This document shows positions 56,526 to 64,000 of a stretch of DNA of 64,000 nt, piece by piece. The position numbers and the translations under genes were made by a program. Each line of letters begins with the position of its first letter. Positions within the stretch are counted from its first letter, which is position 1. The notes below the pieces were generated by a model. The model did not search any database. It was not told the origin of the DNA and saw only the letters and a program-made list of their open reading frames with translations. Source of the DNA: Juglans regia (Eukaryota; Streptophyta; Magnoliopsida; Fagales; Juglandaceae); assembly GCF_001411555.2 (NCBI RefSeq), contig NC_049903.1, positions 17,899,234-17,963,233 of the forward strand, in the 5' to 3' direction.

Positions 56526-56880
56526 TCATTGAATCCAGTTATCAGGATCTCTGGTCCCTGGATTGGGTATCCTCATACATGGGTATTGAATTATGAGTTT
56601 TAATCTCATTCCCCTCAATTTATTCCAGATCATTTTTCTTGTCAAAACTTTATTTAGTGGATCCACATTAATAACATCATCAGTAAAAAAAATCTCACAA
56701 TACTGTATTTTTTTTCTAAAAGATTTGGATTTACCGTTATAACAACAGTTTTGTACTCTACCAAATATAACAGTACTATCACAATAAATTAATTGATTTT
56801 TTCCATAAGAAAATAAATCTCTCATCAAATTTGCTTTTCTATTGAGGCCAAAACGCGCAGTTCAACTTCATAGTTGACTT
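56526..56880 (-). pseudogene. Copia no. 2 RNase H C-terminal remnant
   Basis: On the minus strand: IYCDSTVIFGRVQNCCYNGK, then FRKKIQYC, FTDDVINVDPLNKVLTRKMI and LRGMRLKLI. This corresponds to the copia RNase H end (CDSxxAIxxxxNxxxxxRxKHI... DPLTKGL). It has no RT in front. A few substitutions break conserved residues. Confidence 0.7.
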
Positions 56881-57070
56881 AGCAATAAAATATACGGCTT
56901 AAGCAATAACAATACAGCCCAAAACAGTCCGAAGAATTAATACAATGTACGTTTTAAACAAACCAAACGGCAACAAACATAAAAGCATCCGATTTTAATA
57001 TATACTAAACTGTTAAACTCTTTTTATGTGCCAAAATATTTAAAAAATAATGCACATAAAAAGAAACATA

Positions 57071-58413
57071 CTATGTTTTATTCTCAATATTCAATTTAAA
57101 CATTCCATTACAAGCATAGTCATTGCCCACAAAAACTCCATTTTTTGTAGTTACATACTGATCAGATTCTATAGTTTGTTTGAAGTCCGCTTTGTTGAGT
57201 AAAAAACTCGACATCAAATTCTTCCTCATAGACGGTGTATAGAGCACATCTTTGAGCATCAATATACGTCCAGAGGTGAATTTTAGGTCAACCTCACCAC
57301 TCCCAAGAACCTCGGTTTTACTAGAATCACCAAGCATAATAATCTTCTCTTCTTCAAAGGGAGTAAAATTTTTGAACCAATCTTTGTCATAGCATACATG
57401 CCTATTGGCACCAGAATCTGCCCACCACCCTTCAACAAATTGAACCATATTAATGTCTGTGATCATTGCTACAAATGGCTCCTCAGTTTCATTAACTTGA
57501 TGATTATTATCTCGCTTTCGAAACTTACAAATTCGAGCAAAATGTCCAAATTTGCCACAGACAAAACACGCTTGATTTTGTGAAGGGGGGTCCTTGGTTT
57601 TTATCATTTTGGTTTTGAAAACCCTTTTTGTGAGGTCTACTAAATTTTTTGAAATCTTTTATTTGCTGCTTCAAAAAATTATTTCTTGTATTTTGACCTT
57701 TGGACAAGCTATCATTTTCAAAAATGAAGTTTACCTTTGTCATGGTATCCTCATTACCATTTTGAAATACCAAATCATCTTTGCCTCTTGCTTCCTCCTC
57801 TACACTAAATACTTGTGATTAATGTCTCCAAAGATGTCTCATTTTGTTTATGGCGCATCGATTTTTGAAACTCCCTCCACGAAGGTGGTAGCTTGTCGAT
57901 GATGCCACAGACAATTAGATTGTCTCCAATTTTGATGCCTTCGGATCTAACTTCAGCTACAACTATTTGAAAATCTTGCGCTTGTTCCGCAACGGATTTT
58001 CCATCTACCATTTGATATCGAAAGAAGCGACTTGCCGAATATTTCTTCGCTCCGACTTCTTCAGTATCGTATTTACTCTGTAAAGCTTTCCAAATTTTCT
58101 TTGCAGATATGTAAGTAGTATTGTAGTAATCATAAAATTGATCAGCAAGACAATTTAAAAGATAGCGTCGACAGTTATACTCATCTTTGGTATATTTCTC
58201 AATCTTTTCTTCATAAGCTTTCACTTGTGCTTCAGTCATGTTCTCTGTAGTAATTTTGCTAGGATTCTTTGCAGTGAGAACATAGGAAACATTGAGAAGA
58301 CTTAGATAGAAGAGCACATTGCACTTCCATCTCTTGAAATGAGCTCCTTTGAACCAAAAGAGCTTGTTGAGATCTCAAATGCTTTCCGTGGATTTTTTAG
58401 TTGCAGGCTCCAT
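57071..58413 (-). pseudogene. Copia no. 2 gag and protease (broken)
   Basis: Starts at an ATG at 58413 (MEPATKKSTESI, then a stop), about 20 bp from the 5' LTR. The UBN2-type gag domain follows ([69 protein letters not shown]). After a frameshift near 57800 a basic linker is followed by a complete zinc knuckle [14 protein letters not shown]. The protease start with active site [12 protein letters not shown] and [16 protein letters not shown] is next, and the frame ends at 57071 before integrase. Gag assembles the particle; the protease would have cleaved the polyprotein. Confidence 0.85.
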
Positions 58414-58432
58414 GTATGGATCTCCTTAAAAT

Positions 58433-59386
58433 TGTTAGTGAAATACATAAGAATATAATAAAAATTACAATTAAAATAAAATTAAGACGAAGCCAGTTTG
58501 GACTGAGGCACGAAAATATCACTCTCTTTAAGGAGATTCAAGCCTTCTGCGGTGTACAAAATCTCAAATTAATCGGTGCAACAGAACTCCTCTTGACTTG
58601 ACTCCTCCAAGATACAACAGCCTAATTGATCGTCGTATGACTCAAGCCTACTCTGCACAAGTGATTGAGTCCAAAGCTCTACTAAAAAAAATACATTTCT
58701 TTTATCTAAAAATACTCTAAAAAATATATATTCATTAAGTATATTTTTGTTTATCACACTTTTTTATCAAATGTTCCACATACGTCACTACAAGAAAAAT
58801 AAGCTTTTGTGGCTATTTAATTGCGGCGAAAATGTTATTTGTGACCAAAACAGTCTCATTTTGACTGTAAATAATCATTTCGCTGGAATTAAATGGCTAC
58901 AAATAAGCAGTTTTCTTGTAGTGCGTACACACCGCAAGACTACCCACTTTTCTCTTTTTAAAATACTAACTTCGTACGTACCGAAAAGAAAGAGTACTAC
59001 CCTTGAATTACAACCACACACTGAATGCCAACCTCCATTCAATTTAAAACAATTCAAATAACACTCGGTAACTATTGTGCAATGAATAAAAGAACACGTT
59101 GATAAAAATTGACGTTTTTCTCTTTAGGAAACCGCACAATCAATTATCACCCAATATTAATAGTAAAAATAAACCGACCTGCATAATTTATTGGACCATT
59201 AAAAAAGATCCGGTAAGAGAAAAAGTTTAAACGACGTAAAAAAAAAAACTAATGGACTCAGAATTAATTAAAAGGCCAACGAATGCCAACGTTAACAACT
59301 AATAAGACTTCAAGCCAAAATAAAACCGAAAGTAACGGCAATTTAAAAATCAGCCCCCAATAAATATTATTAAAATAATACTAACA
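58433..59386 (-). repeat. Copia no. 2, 5' LTR containing a CACTA MITE
   Basis: 954 bp, TGTTAGTGAAATACAT to AATACTAACA. Without the 138-bp MITE and its 3-bp duplication it is 813 bp, close to the partner LTR. Confidence 0.88.
58786..58923. mobile_element. 138-bp CACTA MITE
   Basis: Perfect 13-bp inverted ends CACTACAAGAAAA and TTTTCTTGTAGTG, flanked by CGT (58783-58785 and 58924-58926), the 3-bp duplication of CACTA transposons. The interior has weak internal complementarity (GCGGCGAAAATG against TCATTTCGCTG). The partner LTR at about 55560 is the uninterrupted site, proving a later insertion. Confidence 0.95.
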
Positions 59387-59462
59387 AAATATTCAGCTGC
59401 TAGCTAATTAGCTGTAGTCGATACTTGCTTATCTAATTTGTAAGTTATATATAAGTCAATAC
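59387..59462 (+). repeat. Copia no. 1, 3' LTR, second part
   Basis: Continuation of the LTR interrupted by copia no. 2 (from TTCAGCTGCTAGC to GTCAATACA). The end is set by comparison with the inverted relative at 59584. Confidence 0.55.
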
Positions 59463-59583
59463 AAAGGCTTCGTATAGGCAGGCGATTTTCCTTACAAAAA
59501 CTTCTTTTTACAGGCCATCGACCTACTAGTTTTACCATACTCATAATCTTATGTATTCTTGTGCGTATGTTAGGCTAAACAGG

Positions 59584-59800
59584 TGGTATCGACCTATATA
59601 TATATAACTTGCAAAGATCAATAAATATAGAATAACTACAGCTAAGTTAGCAGTTGTATATTTTCTATACATGGACAAAGATATAACTATTCAAGGAAAG
59701 TATCGATTACAGTGCTTATACACGTGAGCTTAGATTATGCAAAGAAATCAGAGAGCTGGGAGAAGCTTGCGACAGTATCAATGGGAGATTTGTCTCTTCA
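59584..59800 (-). repeat. Inverted solo LTR of the copia no. 1 family
   Basis: On the minus strand it starts TGAAGAGACAAATCTCC and ends GGTCGATACCA, matching the copia no. 1 LTR throughout but in opposite orientation and about 120 bp away from its end. No polypurine tract or gag is attached and no target duplication is visible. Confidence 0.7.
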
Positions 59801-61214
59801 GTTTTGTGTACATTTGTAAGGTTGCAAGCACGTTCGCATGACAGAGAGAAAAATGGGAAAATATATTATATATATATATATATGTGTATGTGCATAATAT
59901 ATATAATATATGTATGTATATATATGTAGCATGAGAACTGCTACATATACAAGTTGATGTGTAAATGAACCTCTTCGACTATCATACAAAATTATTAGTG
60001 TTTTGACTTTTTTTAATTCATAATAAGTCTAGCAACAAGAAATAGTACTGCTGTGTCTATGTATCGACTTGCAAGTAGCAGAATTTATACATACATACAT
60101 ATATATATATATATGTAATAGTACATGAGATTGGCATGCATGCGGCATTTCCTATTTGGATAGACAATATTTACCTATCATCAGTAATGGATCCAGTATA
60201 TGAAAATTGGAGTGAGTGTCTTTTATTATATGGTTTGTGTATGGTACTAAAATTTTCTTGGTATTAAGCAGAGTGGGGAAGATCCCATGTTTCAGACCCG
60301 AACGTGACAAAGTACGATTGTGGTAGCTAGAGACTAGTGGAAGGCACCTGCGACGCATCATGAGTTCATGTTATGGATTTGGATATTTTATATATATATA
60401 TATATATATAGACACACAAGCACAAACACGTGTATGTACAGCTACTTATATATATAAGCAAAAGGGAACTCAGTAGTACTAATGTACATTAATATTATTA
60501 TGTCCTAGCTTGCTAGGTGCTCGAGATCTTGATCAACATCCATAACATGAGATCATGATATGATGGAAATAAAGATACAGAAGATATATGGTGAAAAAGC
60601 AAAGGGAAGAAATTACAGATCAGTACATGAATTCATAAATGAACAGAAAAACCATGCAGCTAGCTTTGATAATACGAAGATAGTACTGTAAATAATTAGG
60701 ATTTAGGATAATTAACTCTGATACAACTTTCTTTTTCTTTTTTATTTTTTGAGCACCATCCAATATATATATATATATACCATATCTTGCTGGCTATGAC
60801 TTTAGTGGTGGATCATCATGAGTTCCAGTATTATAATTCTGTCAAATATTATAAGTGGCAGAATCTCAGTATCAGTTTTTAAAGAGTTGATTTCGCAGCT
60901 TTTAATGAATCTCAACCTGTAAAAGCAAAAAGGATTACGTACTAAAACGAAATAAAAAAAAAGGACATTAATTATTCATGTAGGTAGCTAACTGGAGCTG
61001 AGATAGTGGCAATCATTTTCCTCTCGTAAAGGCAAGCCTGATCTTCTGCATGCCTTCAAGTCCTGCCAAAGGGGAAAACAGAATAATATATCCAAGCTGT
61101 GCGTATTCCCGGCGTTGATATGTTCTAACTTTGTAATTGATACATATACAATTACATAAAATAAGACATTATTATGTAATTGATACACACACACAGAACA
61201 TAACTTTGTAATTG

Positions 61215-61245
<31 letters not shown>

Positions 61246-61528
61246 CACACAGAGAACATTATTAATGGAAGCTACTGATGATGATGTAGATAGTTATCAA
61301 CCTTTGCATGACAATAACACATGATAGGTTTACTATTTGTGGATGATAATGAATGCATACATACATATGTGTATATATATATCATTATATATACTTGCAC
61401 TGCAGCATGTGTGTCATTTTCGATTAGAAATACATATCAAACCACTTCTTAAGTATATATTTATAAAATGACAACCCACGACTTGTACTTTGCTCATTTT
61501 TTTGTTGTCTTCTTTTTAGAAAGGTGTG

Positions 61529-61565
<37 letters not shown>

Positions 61566-61754
61566 ATAAATATATATATTTGATTTTTAAAATAAGATAT
61601 TGGAAAATAGCTGCATTATCTGGCATTAAAATTTTCCCCAATGATGGATGCATGATGATCTGCAAATGAAGTATCCTGCATGTACGAATATTAGAATATT
61701 CATCCACTTGGTAAGTTGTTTTCTTTACTTAATTAATTGGTCACTATATATAAT
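59801..61754. other. AT-rich intergenic DNA with many TA microsatellites
   Basis: No supported gene. TA/TATG runs lie at about 59862-59882, 59898-59928, 60093-60116, 60388-60412, 60762-60778, 61206-61244 and 61528-61582. A minus-strand stretch at 60988-61070 has a splice-acceptor-like pyrimidine tract before a short open end (DLKACRRSGLPLREEND), but I found no partner exon. Confidence 0.5.
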
Positions 61755-61915
61755 TTAGAGAAATATGCTTTACACGGTGTACCTCTATTTAAATAATATG
61801 TAATTTTTCATTTTTATCTTTATATTTAAATGCACACATATTTAAATATAGAATACCAAAATTAATAAATTACATATTAATTAGATGGAAGTACGTAGAA
61901 TTTCTTATATATTTA
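61755..61915. mobile_element. Small MITE, copy 2 (family of 15461-15620)
   Basis: Shares the core (ATATGTAATTTTTCATTTTTATC against the 15500 region) and the inverted ends (GCTTTACACGGTGTACC at the left). More diverged on the right. Confidence 0.5.
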
Positions 61916-62194
61916 TTCTATTTACAACCACGAAATCATGTACTTGACTCTTAACTTTTTTTGTTTACTTTTTTCATTAATTTCTAATATAAAGGCTCAG
62001 TACTACAACAGATTTTGACTTTTATGACGGACAAAGCCGTCACAAAAAAATAAACAAACTATCACAAATATTTTTTTTATGACGATTTGAGACCGTTACC
62101 ACGACTGTCATCTAAAATGCATCACAGAAAGTTTTTTGTGATGGTTTACTGTTCAACTGTCACAAAACTTTTTGTGACAGTTGGAAGTCTTCTG

Positions 62195-62725
62195 TAAGAT
62201 GTAACGTTCGAACGTGATTTTTTTTTGTGACAGTTAAAATCTATCCCAGAAAGTAACATTCACACGTAAAAATCGATGTTTGAACGTTAACCCCACCGAT
62301 TAACATTCGAACATAAAAAATTAAACGTTTGTTGTTTTTGCTTCACACGATTAATATTTACGTTCGAACGTTAACCCGACCAATTAACATTCGAACGAAA
62401 AAAATTAGACGTTCGTTGTTTTTGCTTTGCACAATTAATATTTACTTTTGAACGTTTGCTCGTAGACATTTGAATGTAGCATTCAGATGTTAATGGAGAA
62501 GTGTTCGAATGTACAATTTTTAACATTCAGAAGTTGGGTTGTCGTTCGAATGTATCCATTCTAATCATTCGAACGTTTACATCGTTTATGCATGGAAACG
62601 TTCGAACGTAGTGACTTACGTTCGAACGTTTTGTTGGAATTCGATGGTATTATGTTCGAACGTTGGTTCGAATGTGAAGCAATGATCAAATGTTTGTTCT
62701 TTACATTCGAATGTTCTGATAAAAA
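62195..62725. repeat. TTCGAACG palindrome array 5
   Basis: The densest array, with more than fifteen full or variant copies in 530 bp: GTAACGTTCGAACGTG at 62200, TACGTTCGAACGTTAAC at about 62352, and the pair AAACGTTCGAACGTAG and TTACGTTCGAACGTTT at 62597-62630. Both perfect palindromes and half-sites occur. Confidence 0.9.
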
Positions 62726-62913
62726 ATAGTAATTTCATAAAATTAAAAATCATACAAATTATATCATATTACACCATAAATATAACAACTAATAATGTCT
62801 TATAGAGTTGCAAAAATAAACAATAAAATTTTCTAATACTGATAGTGATATATTCATTTCTTCTTCTTTCCTCACTCACTGCGATTCTGCTGAAATGACA
62901 TAACACATTCCAT

Positions 62914-63958
62914 CTAGACTGGTATTTCCCTATGTACTTGCTCTTGGACTTTAATGCGTATTCTCTCCTTATGGTCTCTTTGTCGCTCCTGCAAACGCGT
63001 TTCTAAATCAGACTGTCGCGATAAGAAAGACTCCAACTCCTGCTGTCTTGACTTCATCTGCTCAATTTCTTGGCATACTGCATCTAAATCTTTAGTAAAA
63101 TTATTAACTTCCGAAGTCGAGATCATGGAGGATGAACCGACAAGTTTGAAAGAATGTCCCAAATCTCTTACCATACCAAATTTGCTCCCGAGCACTTGCG
63201 TAAATATATCTATGTCACTAGGAGAAGATTCCTCAGAGGCTAATTGGATCTCACTCATTTTTTCCTGCAATTACAACAAAAACACACAATAAGTAACATA
63301 TTAAAAGAAATGAGGAATCAAATATAATATGAACTCACATGTTGAATAATTTACTCACAGAAAATAACTTCACTTACATAATTATCTTGAGCAACAGGAT
63401 CAACCTGCACTCACTGTGCTCATCAGTGTGAGTAGCAGCATATACATGAACGAGGGAGAAATTTTCAGGATCATTACGTTTCTAACAAAGCCACATTAGT
63501 AATTTTAAAAAATAATGTTAGTACTTAAATAAAAGAATATGATAAAAATGAGTGAATTTTAATAAGTTTTTAATTACCATTTTATCAGCAAGACGTTGGA
63601 ATGATCTTAAGCTGGTGCAATGGTAGATTATCAAAGCCTTTCTACTATGTACATTGATGGAACTTAAGTGTTGCAGGAGAAATTAACAACGTTAAATATA
63701 ATATATGAAACCAATATAGATGTAAATAAGTTATAGGGAATAAATCTAGAATACCTGATAATTTGGACTTGCAAAAAGATCACAACACTCCATCCAATCA
63801 TCTAACTTCATTTTTTGAAAATGGGACTGAACAACCTCTTCCAATGTCTCAAATTTCTTGAAGTGGTCATGACATTGTCCCTTGAGATGCCAAAATAATG
63901 TAGCCATCAACTCAGTTCGCACATCCTCACTATAGCCAAAATTTAGGTCGAATTCATC
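62914..63958 (-). pseudogene. CACTA no. 2 Transposase_24-like gene (last four exons, frameshifted)
   Basis: Exons supported by GT-AG ends on the minus strand: 63755-63958 (DEFDLNFGYSEDVRTELMAT, LDDWMECCDLFASPNYQ), about 63578-63662 (NVHSRKALIIYHC, FQRLADKM), 63378-63481 (KRNDPENFSLVHVYAATHTD, then in a shifted frame VQVDPVAQDNY) and 62914-63264 (EKMSEIQLASEESSPSDIDI, then FTQVLGSKFGMVRDLGHSF and a coiled coil, EIEQMKSRQQELESFLSRQ), with a stop at 62914. The order of a WxxL-type core, VHSRKAL, HTDEHSE and FTQVLG agrees with plant En/Spm Transposase_24 proteins, thought to act with the main transposase at the subterminal repeats. A small frameshift inside the third exon and a phase mismatch before the second show decay. 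Earlier exons lie beyond the window. Confidence 0.65.
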
Positions 63959-64000
63959 CTAAGAAGTGAATTACGTAAAAAATATGAAATCAAAACATCT

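Larger units (their letters stand above)
55207..59386 (-). mobile_element. Ty1/copia element no. 2, internally deleted
   Basis: Direct LTRs at 55207-56008 and 58433-59386 are flanked by AAATA (55202-55206 and 59387-59391). Internal genes are on the minus strand: gag, a zinc knuckle and protease, then a jump straight to the C-terminal end of RNase H. Integrase, RT and most of RNase H are missing, leaving only 2.4 kb between LTRs. The target duplication shows it inserted as a unit with a source of enzymes elsewhere, or was deleted after insertion. Confidence 0.88.
52397..59462 (+). mobile_element. Ty1/copia element no. 1, 5'-truncated, host of two insertions
   Basis: Begins abruptly inside RT against the L1 sequence and runs through RNase H to a polypurine-like GAGCTTGAGAGGGAA and a 3' LTR starting TGAAGAGAC at 55066. 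The LTR is interrupted by copia no. 2 (55207-59386) and finishes at about 59462. The body is also interrupted at 53034-54672. The 5' half (LTR, gag, protease, integrase) is absent. Confidence 0.8.
62001..64000 (-). mobile_element. CACTA element no. 2 of the TTCGAACG family, 3' part
   Basis: The terminus at about 62001 reads TACTACAACAGATTTTGAC, matching the left end at 17320. Inverted GTGACA/TGTCAC words and a dense TTCGAACG array follow, then a minus-strand transposon gene. The element runs past the end of the window. Confidence 0.75.

Noticed and set aside
60988..61248. Possible last exon of a minus-strand gene (DLKACRRSGLPLREEND)
   Set aside because: A pyrimidine tract and AG precede it, but no upstream exon, domain or family match is visible and the open frame includes translated TA repeats.

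Overview
The window is repeat-dense nuclear DNA from a eudicot plant. The evidence is split genes with GT-AG introns, plant-type transposons (L1 LINEs, Ty3/gypsy, Ty1/copia, CACTA, PIF/Harbinger, hAT, Mutator-like MITEs) and a plant A1-family aspartyl protease. The style of the small MITEs is reminiscent of Fagales (walnut, hickory, chestnut); that is inference, not proof. I see no bacterial or viral genes, no CRISPR array, no rRNA and no convincing tRNA.

Only one intact host gene is supported: an intronless secreted or vacuolar aspartyl protease at 12528-13988 on the minus strand, with a TATA box just upstream and MITEs on both sides. The first 171 bases look like the last coding exon of an unrecognised plus-strand gene that begins outside the window.

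Layout. 1-3640: terminal exon, a MITE and long non-coding sequence. 3649-7470: decayed PIF/Harbinger transposon with a Myb/SANT-like ORF1 (plus) convergent with a HARBI1-type transposase (minus). 7686-10300: probable old LTR sequence carrying a Mutator-like MITE and two degenerate minisatellites. 11790-17170: the protease gene among MITEs and a 5'-truncated L1 with a 17-bp target duplication. 17320-25168: CACTA-related sequence with arrays of a TTCGAACG palindrome, a Transposase_24-like remnant, a copia fragment, a decayed plus-strand gene cut by a hAT element, and a second CACTA-type end made of GCGATTAAAAATCGC-like repeats.

26386-46728 is a clean three-level nest. An L1 LINE (TSD TATTATGCCTTT) was entered by a chromodomain-bearing Ty3/gypsy element (29083-43887, TSD CTCTT). 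That element was in turn entered by a Tekay-like gypsy element (32241-40168, TSD AACTC), which keeps integrase but has no gag or reverse transcriptase and carries about 2.2 kb of strongly strand-asymmetric filler. 46945-59800 is a second composite: an L1 lacking its 3' end abuts a copia element lacking its 5' end. The copia body holds a solo-LTR-like insertion, and its 3' LTR holds a second, internally deleted copia element (TSD AAATA) whose own LTR holds a 138-bp CACTA MITE (TSD CGT). 59800-62000 is AT-rich spacer with TA microsatellites. 62001-64000 is the 3' end of another CACTA element of the TTCGAACG family, with a multi-exon Transposase_24-like gene on the minus strand.

Most transposon genes here carry stops and frameshifts. 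The value of the window lies in the insertion order, the non-autonomous derivatives and the repeat arrays rather than in host metabolism.
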